Positions 10,147 through 20,880 of a stretch of DNA of 64,000 nucleotides are shown here, piece after piece. Origin of the DNA: Rapana venosa (Eukaryota; Mollusca; Gastropoda; Neogastropoda; Muricidae); contig CM054145.1 in NCBI GenBank assembly GCA_028751875.1, forward strand, positions 742,172-806,171. Direction: 5' to 3'. Within the stretch, counting starts at the first letter, position 1. Every line of letters starts with the position of its first letter. The position numbers and the translations under genes are program-made. Under the pieces are notes generated by a model. The model was not told where the DNA came from. It made no database searches and saw only the letters and a list, made by a program, of their open reading frames with translations.

Positions 10147-12144
10147 TGGGTGTCTGTCTGGGTGTGGTGTGTGTGTGAGGTCTGGGTGTGGTGTGTGTGT
10201 GAGGTCTGGGTCTGGTGTGTGTGTGAGGTCTGGGTCTGGTGTGTGTGTGTGTAGGTCTGGGTTGTGGTGTGTGTGTGAGGTCTGGGTCTGGTGTGTGTGT
10301 GAGGTCTGGGTCTGGTGTGTCAGGTCTGGTGTGTCAGGTCTGGTGTGTCAGGTCTGGTGTGTCAGGTCTGGGTCTGGTGTGTCAGGTCTGGGTCTGGTGT
10401 GTCAGGTCTGGGTCTGGTGTGTCAGGTCTGGTGTGTCAGGTCTGGGTCTGGTGTGTCAGGTCTGGGTCTGGGTGTGTCAGGTCTGGGTTGGTGTGTCAGG
10501 TCTGGGTCTGGTGTGTCAGGTCTGTGTGTCAGGTCTGGGTCTGGTGTGTCAGGTCTGGGTCTGGTGTGTCAGGTCTGGGTCTGGTGTGTCAGGTCTGGGT
10601 CTGGTGTGTCAGGTCTGGTGTGTCAGGTCTGGGTCTGGTGTGTCAGGTCTGGTGTGTCAGGTCTGGGTCTGGTGGTCAGGTCTGGGTGTCAGGTCTGGTG
10701 TGAGGTTCTGGGTCTGGTGGTGTGTGTGAGATCTGGTGTGTGAGTCTGGGTCTGTTGTGTGTGTGAGGTCTGGGTCTGGGTGTGTTGTGAGGTCTGGTGT
10801 GTGTGTGAGATCTGGTGTGTCAGGTCTGGTGTGTGAGGTCTGGGTCTTGGTGTGTGTGTGAGGTCTGGTGTGTGAGGTCTGGTGTGTGAGGTCTGGTGTG
10901 TGAGGTCTGGGTCTGGTGTGTGTGTGTGAGGTCTGGGTCTGGTGTGTGTGTGAGGTCTGGGTCTGGTGATGTGGTGTGTGAGGTCTGGTGTGTGGTGTGT
11001 GAGGTCTGGTGTGTGTGTGAGGTTCTGGTGTGTGTGAGGTCTGGTGTGTAGGGTTGAGGTCTGGTGGTGTCAGGTCTGGTTTTGTGTGCAGGTCTGGTGT
11101 GTCAGGTCTGGTGGTGTGTCAGGTCTGGGGTCTGGTGTGTCAGGTCTGGTGTGTCAGGTCTGGTGTGTCAGGTCTGGGTCTGGTGTGTGTCAGGTCTGGG
11201 TCTGGTTGTGGTCAGGTCTGGGTCTGGTGTGTCAGGTCTGGTGTGTCAGGTCTGGGTCTGGTGTGTCAGGGTCTGGGTGTGTGGAGGTCTGGTGGTGGTG
11301 AGAGTCTGGGTCTGGTGGTGTGTGTGAGGTCTGGGTGTGGTGGTGTGTGAGGTCTGGGTGTGGGTGTGGTGTGAGGTCTGGTGTGTGGTGTGTGAGTGGG
11401 TTTGGTGTGTCAGGTCGGGTTGTGTCAGGTCTGGGTCTGGTGTGTCAGGTTGGGTCTGGTGTTTGTCAGGTCTGGGTCTGGTTTTTGGTCGGTTGGGGTC
11501 TGGTGTGTCAGGTCTGGGTCTGGTGTGTCAGTCTGGTGTGTGGAGGTCTGGGGTCTGGGTGTGTGTGAGGTCTGGGTCTGGGTTGTGTGAGGTCTGGTGG
11601 GTGAGGTCTGGGTGTGTGAGATCTGGGTTTGGTTGTGTCAGGGTCTGGTTGTGTGTAGGTCTGTGTCTGGTGTGTTGAGATCTGGGTCTGGTGTGTGTGT
11701 GAGGTCTGGGTCTGGTGTGTGTGTGTGAGATCTGGTGTGTGAGGTCTGGTGTGTGAGATCTGGGTTCTGGTGTGTGTGTGTGAGGTCTGGGTCTGGGTGT
11801 GTGTGTGAGGTCTGGTGTGTGAGATTGGTGTGTGAGGTCTGGGTCTGGTGTGTGTGTGAGATCTGGTGTGTCAGGTCTGGTGTGTGTGTGTGAGGTCTGG
11901 GTTGGTGTGTGTGTGTGAGATCTGGTGGTGTGAGGTCTGGTGTGGTGAGGTTGGGGTCTGGTGTGTGTGTGAGATCTGGTCTGGGTGTGTGTGAGGTCTG
12001 GGTAGGTCTGTTTGTGTGTGGAGGAGTGTGTGTGAGGTCTGGGTCTGGTGTGTGTGTGTGAGGTTGGTGTGTGTGAGGTCTGGGTGTCAGGTTGAGGTTG
12101 GGGTGGAGGTCTGGGTCTGGTGCGTGGGTTGGTGTGTGAGGTCT

Positions 12145-12523
12145 TATTTTTTATTTATTTATTTATCCACTTTAAGTCACGGATTTCTCTGCGTGAATTC
12201 GGGTGCTCTCCCGGGGGAGCGCGTCACCACAAGAGCAGCGCCACCCCATTTTTTTTTTTTTTTTTGTTGCAACTGTATTCTTTCCCTATCAGAGGTGCTT
12301 TTTTCTAAGATTTGCCAGGGACAACTCTCTTGTTGCCGTGGGTTCTTTTTGTGTGCGCTGGCTAATTTTCTGTAACACACGGGCCTGGTTTATGTCTCAT
12401 CGAATAGACTAGCGCCCAGACACCATCATGGTCTAATGGATGGGGGAAAAGTTTCGGGCGCAGACGGGATCGAACCGGACTTTTCGCTTCTAGACAGGCG
12501 CGTTACCTCTAGCCACGATCTCA
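12145..12523 (-). mobile_element. SINE-A copy 3 (duplicated, indel-rich)
   Basis: Same element and flanks as the copies at 7530 and 9748, but with many one-base deletions, for example CCCGGGGGAGC instead of the palindrome. Confidence 0.82.
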
Positions 12524-14746
12524 TGGGTGTCTTGGTCTGGGTTGTGGTGTGTGGTGTGAGGTCTGGGTCTGGTGTGTGTGTGAGGTCTGGGTCTGGTGCT
12601 GTGTGTGTGGTGGTCTGGGTGTGGTGTGTGTGTGGTTGGTCGTGGGGTTTAGGTGGTGTGTGAGGTCTGGTGTGTGTGAGGTCTGGTGTGAGTCAGGTCT
12701 GGTGTGTCAGGGTCTGGGTGTAGGCTGGTGTGTAGGTGGTCTGGTGTGTCGGTCTGGTGTGTCAGGTCTGGGTCTGGTGATGTGTGAGTCTAGGTGTGAG
12801 GTCGGTGGTGTGTCTGGTCTGGGTTGTCGGTGGTGTGTCAGGTCTGGGCTGGTGTGTCAGGTCTGGGTCTGGTGTGTCAGGTTGGGTCTGGTTTGGTGGT
12901 CAGGTCTGGGTCTGGTGTGTAGGTCTGGTGGTCAGGTCTGGGTCTGGTGTGTCAGGTCTGGGGTCTGGTTTCTGTGTCGTCGGTTGGGTAGTCTGTGTGT
13001 AGGTCTGGGTCTGGTGTGTCGATTGGGTTGGTGTGTCAGGTCTGGGTCTGGTGTTGTGGTCGGGTTGGGTCTGGTGTGTGAGGTCGGGTTGGGTCTGTGG
13101 TCTGAGTGTGTCTGAGGTTCTGGTGTGTAGGTCTGGGTCTGGTGTTGTCTTGTGGAGGTCTGGTGTGTGGTTGGAGTCTGGTGTGTGTAGGTCTGGTTGT
13201 GTCAGGTCTGGTGTTTGGTGTGTGATTGGTCTGGTTGTGGTTGGTGTTCAGGTCTGTGTTGAGGTCTGGGTCTGGTGTGTGTGTGATCTTGATCTGGTTG
13301 CTTGTGGAGGATCTGGGTCTGGTGTGTGTTGTGTGGTGGGGTCTGGTGTGGTGTGTTGTGAGGTCTGGTGTTGTGTGTGAGATCTGGTGTGTAGGTTGGT
13401 GTGTGAGGTTGGGTCTGTGTTGTGTGTGAGGTTCTGGTGTGTGAGGTTGGTGTGTGAGGTCTGGTGTGTGAGGTCTGGGTCTGGTTGTGTGTGTGAGTCT
13501 GGGTGTCGGTCTGGGTTGTGTGTGAGGTCTGGGTCTGGTGTGTGGTGGTTGGGTCTGGTGTGTGGTCTGGTGTGAGGTCTGGGTCTGGTGTGTGATGGTT
13601 CTGGTGTGTGTGAGGTCTGGTGTGTAGGTTGGAGGTCTGGTGTGTCGGTCTGGTTCTGGTGTGTGAGGTGGTCTGGTGTGTGTGTAGGTCTGGTGTGTGG
13701 TCGTGTGGGTCTGGTGTGTAGGTCTGGTGTGTCAGGTGGGTCTGGTGTGTCAGGTTCTGGGTCTGGTGTGTCAGGTCTGGGTTGTTGTGTGTCAGGTGTT
13801 GGTGTGTCAGGTCTGGGTCTGGTGTGTCAGGTTGGTGTGTGAGGTCTGGTGTTGTTGTGAGGTCTGGGTTGGTGTGTGTGTGAGGTCTGGTGTGTGGTGT
13901 ATTGTGTGAGGTCTGGGTTGTGTGTGTTGTGAGGTCTGGTGTGTGGTGGTGTGTGAGGTCTGGTGTGTCATGGTCTGGTGTGTCAGGTCTGGGTCTGGTG
14001 TTGTCAGGTCTCTGGGTCTGGTGTGTCTGTGTCTGGGTCTGGTGTGTCAGGTCTGGGTCATGGTTTGTGTCAGGTCTGGGTTGGGTGTGTGCAGGTCTGG
14101 GTTTTGTGTGAGGTCTGGGTCTTCTGGTGTTGTGAGGTCTGGGTCTGGTGTGTGAGGTCTGGTGTGTGGTGGTTGGTTTGTGTGAGATTCTGTGGCGTCT
14201 GGTTTGTCAGGTCTGGTGTTGTGGTGGTCTGTGTCGGTGGTGTGTGAGATCTGGGTGTTGGGTTGTGTTAGTTGTGTGAGGTCTGGGTCTGGTTGTTGTG
14301 TGTGAGATTGGTGTGTGAGCGGTCTGGTGTGTGTGAGGATCTGGGTCTGGGTGTGTGTGTGTGAGGTCTGGTCTTGTGTGTGTGTGTGAGGTCTGGTCGT
14401 GTGTGAGATCTGGTGTGTGAGGTCTGGGTCTGGTGTGTGTGAGGTATCTGGTGTGTGTCAGGTCTGGGTGTGTTGTGTGAGGTCTGTGGTCTGGTGTGTG
14501 TGTTGAGATCTGGTGTGTGAGGTCTGGTGTGTGAGGTCTGGGTTGGTTGTGTGTGTGAGATCTGGGTTTGTGTGTTGTGTGTGAGGTCTGGGTCTGGTGT
14601 GTGTGTGAGGTGTCGTGTGTGAGGTTGGGTTCTGGTGTTGTGTAGTGTGTGTGAGGTCTTGGTTGTGTGTGATGAGTCTGGTGTGTCGAGGTTGAGGTCT
14701 GGTGTGTGAGGTCTGGGTCTGGTGCGTGAGGTCTGGTGGTGAGGTC

Positions 14747-15175
14747 TTTTTTTTATTTATTTATTTATACCCTTTAAGTCACGAGATGTCTCTGCGTGAA
14801 TTCGGGTGTCTCCCGTGTGAGAGCGCGGTCACCACAAGTAGCAGCGGGCAGCCATTTGTTTGTTTTTTTTTTTTGTCTGCAGTCTGGGTGTATTTTTTCC
14901 TATCTGTTTTCAGAGTGGTCTTTTTTCTGAAGAATTTTGCTAGGGACAGTACTCTTTGTTGCCGTTGGGTTTCTTTTTCGTGCGCTTGGCATATTTTTCA
15001 TGTTAAATCCAGGGATCCTCGGTGTTTAGTCGGTCTGTCGAAAGACTAGGGGGCAGCCGGCGACCTACACTCAGGTCTAAGGTATGGGTGGAAAAGGTTT
15101 CGGGCCGACGGGATCGAACCGGACTTTTTGCTTTCTGTAGGTCAGGTCGCGTTACCTGTAGATTCCACCGATCAT
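14747..15175 (-). mobile_element. SINE-A copy 4 (duplicated, most corrupted)
   Basis: Fourth copy with the same flanks. It has many inserted and deleted bases compared with the first two copies, consistent with uncorrected long-read errors or old decay. Confidence 0.8.
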
Positions 15176-17745
15176 CTGGGGTGTCTGGTCTGGTGTGTGG
15201 TGTGGTGTGTGAGGTCTGGGTGTGTTGTGTGTCTGGTCTGGTGTGTAGGTCTGGGTCTGGTGTGTTGGTGTGTGAGGTCTGGGTCTGGTGTGTGTGAGGT
15301 CTGGGGTACTGTGTGTGGTCTGGTGTGTGTGAGGTTCTGGGGTCTGGTGTGTGGTGGGTCTGGTGTGTGGGTCTGGTGTGTTCGGTCGGGTCTGTGTGCA
15401 GGTCTGGTGTCTGGTTTGTGTGAGGTCTGGGTCTGGTGTGTAGGTCTTGGTGTGTGGTCAGGTGCTGGTTGGTGGTGGGTCTGGTCGTGGTTGGCTTAGT
15501 GCTGGGTCTGGTGTTCTGTGTCTATCTCGATGTGTTGTAGGTGGGTTGTGTGTCAAGGTCTGGGTTGGGTGTGTAGGTCTGGGTGGTGTGTGGTTGTCAC
15601 TGGTCTGTCTGGTGAGGTTTGGGTTGGTGTGTCAGGTCTGGTGTGCGTCTGTGTTTGTGTCATGGTCTGGGGTGGTCTGGTGTGTCAGGTCTGTTTCAGT
15701 TGGGTCTGGTGTGTCAGGTCTGGGTTGTGTGTCAGGTGGGGTCGGCTGTGGTAGTTGGGTCAGGTGTGTGAGGTCTGGTTGTTGGTCAGGTCTGTGGTTG
15801 GTGTGTCGAGGTCTGGGTTGGGTGATTTTTGTTGGTCAGTGTGAGATTGGTGTGTCAGTCTGGTAGGTCGGTGTTTGTGTGGTGTGGGTCTGGTGTTTAG
15901 AGTCTGTGGTGTCAGGTCTGTGTGGTTGGTGTGTAGGTTGGTGTGTGGTCTGGGTCTGGTTGTTTGTGTCAGATTGGTTGTCAGACTGGGTCTGGTGTGT
16001 GTCTGTGTGTCGGTCGGGTCTGGTGTGGAGGTCTGGGTACTGGTGTTTATTGGTGTGAAGGTCTGGTCTGGTGTATTAGTCCTGGTTGTGTTAGTCTGGT
16101 GTGTCAGTCTTGGTGTGTGGTTGTGTGTAGGTCTGGGTTGGTGTGTCAGGTCTGGGTGTGTAGGTTTTGGGTGTCAGGTCTGTTCAGTCGTCTGGTTGTC
16201 AGGTCTGGGTCTGGTTTTGTGTGTGTGTCTGGTCTGGGGTGTCAGGTCTGGTTGTGTGAGGTTGGTCTGTGTTTTGTAGGTCTGGTTGTGTTCAGGTCTG
16301 TGTGAGGTCTGGTGTCTGGTGTGTCGGTTGTGTGTGAGGTCTGGGTCTGGTGTGTGTTGTCTGGTGTGTGAGGTCTGGGTCTGGTGTGTGTGTGTTTTAG
16401 GTTGTGTGTGAGTCTGGGTCTGTGTTGTGTGAGGTCTGGGTCTGGTGTGTGTAGGTCTGGGTGTGTGTTGGTTCTGGGTTTGGTGTGTAGGTGGTCTTGG
16501 TGTTTTCAGGTCTGGTGTGTCAGGTCTGGGTTTGTGGTGTGTGAGTCTGGGTATTGGTGTGTCAGGTTCTGGTGTGTGAGGTCTGGTGTGTGAGGTCTGG
16601 GTCTGGGTTGTGTGAGGTCTGGTGTGTGTGAGTCTGGGTCTGGTGTGTCTAGGTTGTGGGTCTGTGTGTCAGGTTGGTGTGTCAGTTTGGGTTTTGTTGG
16701 TGTGTCAGGTCTTTGGTGGTGTGTCAGGTCTGGGTGGTGGTCTGTGGAGGTCTGGGTCTGGTGTGTAGTCTGTGAGACTGGTCTTGTAGGTTGGTGTGTA
16801 GGTCTCTGGTGTGTCATCGGTTTGTCTGTGTGTGAGGTCGGGTCTGGTGTGTGAGTCTGGTGTGTGAGGCTGGGTCTGGTGTGTCAGGTCTGGGTCTGGT
16901 TGTATGTTTAGGTTCTGTGTGTCAGGTCTGGTTGTGTTCAGGTCTGTGTGTCTGAGGTCTGGGTCTGGTGTGTCCGGTCTGGCTTTTGTGTGAGGTCTGG
17001 GTTGGGTGTGTGGTTCTGGTGTGTCAGGTTGGTATTGGTGTTCAGGTCTGGTTGTGTAGGTCGGTGTGTAGGTCTGGGTCTGGTGTGTGTGTAGGTCTGG
17101 TGTGTGTAGTGGGTCTGCGGTTCTGGTGTGTGAGGTCTGGGTGTGGTGTGTGAGGTCTGTGTTGTGAGGGTTGGGTCTGGTGTGTGAGGTCTGGGTCTGG
17201 TGTGTGAGGTTCTGGTGTGTCAGGTCTGGTGTGGTCAGGTTGGGTTGTGTGTGAGGTCTGGGTCTGGTGTGTCAGGTCTGGTTGGTGTGCAGGTCGTGGA
17301 TTCTGGTTGTCTTAGGTCAGGTCTGGTGTGTCAGGTCTGGGTCTGGTGTGTCAGGTCTGGTGTGGTCAGGTTGGTGTGTAGGTCTGGTCTGTGTGTCAGG
17401 TCTGTGTGTGTAGGTCGGTTGTGTTCAGGTCTGGTGTGTAATGTGTTGGGTCTGGTGTGTCAGTCTGGTGTGTGAGGTACTGGTCTGGTGTGTGAGTCTG
17501 GTGTTTGTGTGATGTTGGTGTTGTTTGTGTAGGTCTGGTTGTGTGGGTCTGGGTCTGGTGTTGTGAGGTCTGGTTGGTCGTGTAGGTGTGAGGTCTGGTG
17601 TGTTCAGGTTGGGTCTGGTGTGTGTCAGGTCTGGGTCTGGTTTGTGTACAGGGTCTAGGGTTCTGGTTTGGGTAGCTGGGGTTTTGTGTATTGAGGTTGG
17701 TGTAGTGAGAGTTGGTTTGCTGTGTATGGTCTGGTGTGTGAGATT

Positions 17746-18848
17746 CTCACTGTCGCTTACGTAAATGTGTTCATAATCGGTTCCTCTCAGCCTTGTATAT
17801 GTTATTGCATGCAAAATGAATGTGTTGAAAGTGGTTTGTGCAAACTTTAGGATGGATGTGGATCCTGTGTATTTAGTAGAGGTTCAGTTGTGTAGTTGTA
17901 TAATTTGGTTTGAGGTTGTGAATGTGGGGTGTGGTTGTGGATTGTGGAGGTGGTGTGTCTTATTTTTATGTCTGGTTATAAGTGATATTGCGGGAGGGGG
18001 TTTGGGTAGGTGATTTGATTTCAGTGGCAATAAAACCCAAGTTGGTGTGTCAGTCGTTGATTGTTTTGGCCGGGCGGGGTTGTTCTCACATATGTTCACA
18101 TTCACCTACAGTTACGTTATTATCAAATATCGCAGGACTGTTCCTCTTTCAGTACTCTTTTCTGTTCCCGTCTTTGCGGCTTTGTTGGAGTTTTGAATTT
18201 TGTCTTTTGCTTCAGAACAAAGCAGGGGAACAAATTTGTGGTAGTGTTTGGTGGAGAAGTTGGTGCATGTGTTTTGGGTTTTTTTTTCAGGGTTTGGACA
18301 TTGCTTGTTCATTGTGTGCGTTGTGTTGTGTGTGGGTTGTGTTTGTTTATTCTTTTATTTCGAGGTACATTGATAAGCTGGCAATTGTTGTGTTGGTTTG
18401 TTGGTGGTGGGGTTTAAGTCTCTTTATTTTCAGATGGGTACGTTGAATAAACTTGCAATTGCTTGTGTAGGTTGGTGTTGGGTGTGTGTGTAGTTTTGTG
18501 TGGTGGGTGGGGTGTGCTGTGTTTAGGGCTGTGGAGAGCGCGTCATTGTATGCAACATTTACCAAGGTCCCCATGATGAACTCAGGAAGTGGGAATGTTT
18601 CAGCAGGTAGGGTTAGGGATCTTTGGGCCGGTGTTGTTGTTGTTTTCTGTCTGTTGTCGTTTTTTTTTCAATTTTTTGTCTTTTTGCTTCAAGTGATATT
18701 AGATGAGTGGAGGGGAAAACATATTGTGTGTATGTGTTTGTGTATACACTGTGTGTGTGTTTGTGTGTACACTTATGTGTGTGTTTGTGTGTACACTTGT
18801 GTGTGCGTGTTTATTTATTCTTTAATTTTGATGATTTTTGTTTTGTTT
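17746..18848. other. Intronic GT/T-rich sequence, nothing recognised
   Basis: T- and G-rich non-repetitive DNA in the last intron of gene 1. No exon with matching phase, conserved motif or mobile element is evident. GT/TG microsatellite lies at about 18725-18815. Confidence 0.6.
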
Positions 18849-19187
18849 AATTCTTTTATATCGAGGATAATGGAATTAGCACTCAATTGATTTTTTTAAT
18901 CCAGTCCCTGTATGTATGCGGTTTTGTAAATTCTGTCATCTGTTCCCACCGGCACACAATGGCCTACTCTTACAAAAAGCGGAACAGAATTTAACATATT
19001 CACAAGATGTTTTGCGTGCATTCACACACGGGGCCTCAGCTTATAGTCTCATCTGAAGGACATTTGGGGAAAGTGGAGTCTGCACTGATGTTAACTCCAG
19101 GGGAAAATATCCCCTTGAAAGGGAATCGAACCCGGGTCGTCAGATTGTGAGCGCAATATTCTAACCACTAGGCTATCCCGTCCCCCA
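18849..19187 (-). mobile_element. SINE-B, near full length
   Basis: On the minus strand the tRNA-like head (GATAGCCTAGTGGTTAGAAT, then B box GGGTTCGATTCCC) is followed by the CCTGGAGTTAACATCAG linker, the GGATGAGACTATAA-like core, the body with GAGTAGGCCATTGTGTG, and an end with CATTATCCTCGATATAAAAG. This is the most complete minus-strand copy of the family here. Confidence 0.83.
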
Positions 19188-19196
19188 TGATGTAGA

Positions 19197-19798
19197 GTGT
19201 AGTGTAGCCATGCCTTCAGCTGATGAGTGAAGTGATGTTGTACAGCAAGGAGAGAGTGGAGTGTGGTGTAGTGTAGTATAGTGGAGAGGAGTGTGGTGTA
19301 GTGTAGTGAAGTGTGGTGTGGTGTAGTGAAGTGTGGTGTAGTGTGGTGTGGTGTGGTGTAGTGAAGTGTGGTGTGGTGTAGTATAGTGGAGTGTGGTGTG
19401 GTGTGGTGTAGTGAAGTGTGGTGTGGTGTGGTGTAGTGTAGTATAGTGGAGTGTGGTGTGGTGTGGTGTGGTGTAGTGTAGTATAGTGGAGTGTGGTGTG
19501 GTGTGGTGTAGTGTAGTATAGTGTAGAGTAGTGTAGTATAGTGGAGTGTGGTGTGGTGTGGTGTAGTATAGTGGAGTGTGGTGTGGTGTGGTGTAGTGAA
19601 GTGTGGTGTGGTGTAGTGTAGTATAGTGGAGTGTGGTGTGGTGTGGTGTGGTGTAGTGTAGTGTAGAGTAGTGTAGTGTAGTGTAGTGTAGTGTAGTGAG
19701 GTGTGGTATAGTGCAGTGTAGTGTAGTGTAGTGAAGTGTAGTGTAGCATACACAGCCATGCCTTCAGCTGATGAGTTTCATTTTCATTTCTGTTCATA
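19197..19798 (+). repeat. Pentameric TGTAG/TGTGG satellite array with copies of the exon-3 acceptor region
   Basis: Units of GTGTA, GTGTG, GTGGA and GTATA fill 19255-19745. Two islands, at about 19205 and 19749, read CCATGCCTTCAGCTGATGAG, close to the sequence AGCCAAGCCTTCAGCCGACA just before and into gene 1 exon 3. The first island continues TGAAGTGATGTTGTACAGCA, and the second resumes with the same words after the SINE at 19799-20203. Confidence 0.9.
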
Positions 19799-20203
19799 TT
19801 TTTCATTTCATACCACTTTAAGTCACGGCAGATTGCTCTCCGTGAAATTCAGGCTGCTCTTCCTGGGGCAAGCGCGTCGCCACAAGAGCAGCGCCACCCT
19901 TTTTTTTTTTTCCTGTCTGCAACTGTATTTGTTCCCCTATCAGAGTGGCTTTTTTCTACATAATTTTGCCAGGGACAACTCTCTTGTTGCTGTGAGTTCT
20001 TTTATGTGCGCTAAAGAATTATGTGTAACACACAGGACCTCGATTTATTGTCTCATCCGAAAGACTAGCACCCAGACCACCACTCATGATCTAATGGACT
20101 GGGGAAAAGTCTCGGGTCCAGACAGGATTCGAACCACCGCACACTTCCGACCCGGACTTTTCGCTTTTTAGACAGGCGCGTTACCTCTAGACCACCAATC
20201 CAC
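19799..20203 (-). mobile_element. SINE-A, independent full-length copy
   Basis: Same family as 7530-7928 but diverged (GCTCTTCCTGGGGCAAGC in place of the palindrome), with different flanks. It splits the CTGATGAG / TGAAGTTATGTTGGACAGCA island of the pentameric array, so the empty site is visible by comparison with 19205-19250. Confidence 0.85.
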
Positions 20204-20290
20204 CAAGTGAAGTTATGTTGGACAGCAAGAATAGAGAGTAGTGTAGTGTAGTGGAGTGTAGTGTAGTGGAGTGTAGTGTAGTGTACACAG
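20204..20290 (+). repeat. Continuation of pentameric array before exon 3
   Basis: GTGTAGTGTAGTGGAGTGTA-type repeats at 20235-20285 end at the ACACAG that precedes exon 3. Confidence 0.85.
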
Positions 20291-20302
20291 CCAAGCCTTC
20301 AG

Positions 20303-20597
20303 CCGACAGTGCCCTCCTCCACTACATGCTGTGGTGGTGTGTGGTCAGGTGTTCCAGTGGGCCCTGGTGCCCTTCCTGCTGTGTGCTGTGGGGGTGTGCT
20401 CCCTCATCCTCAAGGACGCCTCCGCCTCCCCGCCTCCCTACTGCCGCCTGGAGCCCACCACAGGCCCCCGCTACATCCTGCGGCCCGATGAGTCCGCTCC
20501 CCTGCTGATGGCAGAGTCCTCGCTGGATGGGTGCCCCCCTCACCCACAGGCTCCCTCCTCTAACCCCTCTGCCTCCTCTGCTCCTGGTTCCGGCTGA
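20303..20597 (+). CDS. Gene 1, terminal exon: TMEM179-like C-terminus
   Basis: GC-rich, unlike its surroundings. The open frame ending at TGA 20595-20597 encodes VFQWALVPFLLCAVGVCSLI, a TM helix, then a polar, proline- and serine-rich cytoplasmic-type tail ending SASSAPGSG. The acceptor is uncertain: AG at 20301-20302 gives the phase needed after exon 6109-6215, but residues 20303-20350 then look non-conserved, whereas the +1 frame over the same bases reads ADSALLHYMLWW, which fits a TMEM179 TM4 start better. A one-base error in the GTGGTGGTGTGTGG stretch, or a missed small exon, would explain this. A third possible acceptor is AG at 20349-20350. No AATAAA polyadenylation signal is seen in the next 3 kb. 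Confidence 0.62.
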
Positions 20598-20605
20598 CTG
20601 GCTGA

Positions 20606-20646
<41 letters not shown>

Positions 20647-20693
20647 TGACTGACTGGCTGGCTGGCTGACTGACTGACTGGCTGGCTGGCTGA
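20598..20693 (+). repeat. (CTGG/CTGA)n microsatellite in the presumed 3' UTR
   Basis: CTGGCTGG and CTGACTGA tetramers begin at the stop codon of gene 1 and run for about 95 bp. Confidence 0.92.
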
Positions 20694-20772
20694 CAGCAAC
20701 ACGCCACACCCTGTCTCCTGCCTGTGTCGGCCCATTGCTAACCACCCACCCCTAAAACCCTTTCATTTTCAG

Positions 20773-20880
20773 TTTCTACTTTTATTTCAAGGATTACGGA
20801 ATAAGTGCTCGTGCACTTTTTTTTTTACATCCAATCCCCGTGTATACGTGATTTTGTCATCCGTTCTCATCTGCACAAAT
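20773..20880 (-). mobile_element. SINE-B 3' fragment
   Basis: TTTATTTCAAGGATTACGGA and ACATCCAATCCCCGTGTATA match the 3' half of SINE-B in minus orientation. It ends at a degraded version of the GGCC body motif. Confidence 0.65.

Larger units (their letters stand above)
6285..17745 (+). repeat. 11.5-kb GGTCTG-type GT-rich satellite with SINE-containing higher-order repeat
   Basis: Basic units are 14-20 bp: GTCTGGTGTGTCAG and GTCTGGGTCTGGTGTGTCAG, with TGTGTGAG and AGATCTGG variants. Homogeneous TCAG blocks alternate with TGAG blocks. Four copies of the same SINE-A, each with the same flanking array sequence (GGTGCGTG on the left, GGGTGTCTGGTCTGG or near match on the right), show that a unit of about 2.2-2.6 kb was duplicated as a block. 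It starts about 70 bp after the donor of the exon at 6109-6215 and fills most of that 14-kb intron. From about 10640 onwards copies are full of single-base gains and losses. Confidence 0.95.

Noticed and set aside
6506..14247. Many long open frames encoding VWVWCVRSGSGV-type repeats
   Set aside because: They lie entirely in the GGTCTG satellite, exist in all three + frames, and reflect lack of stop codons in GT-rich units. No start context or conservation.
19091..19806. Minus-strand frames of 196-222 residues rich in HYTTLHYTTPHH
   Set aside because: Translation of the pentameric satellite and a SINE; not a protein gene.
20322..20745. Minus-strand SQPASQPASQSVSQ frames
   Set aside because: Reverse strand of gene 1 last exon and the CTGG microsatellite.
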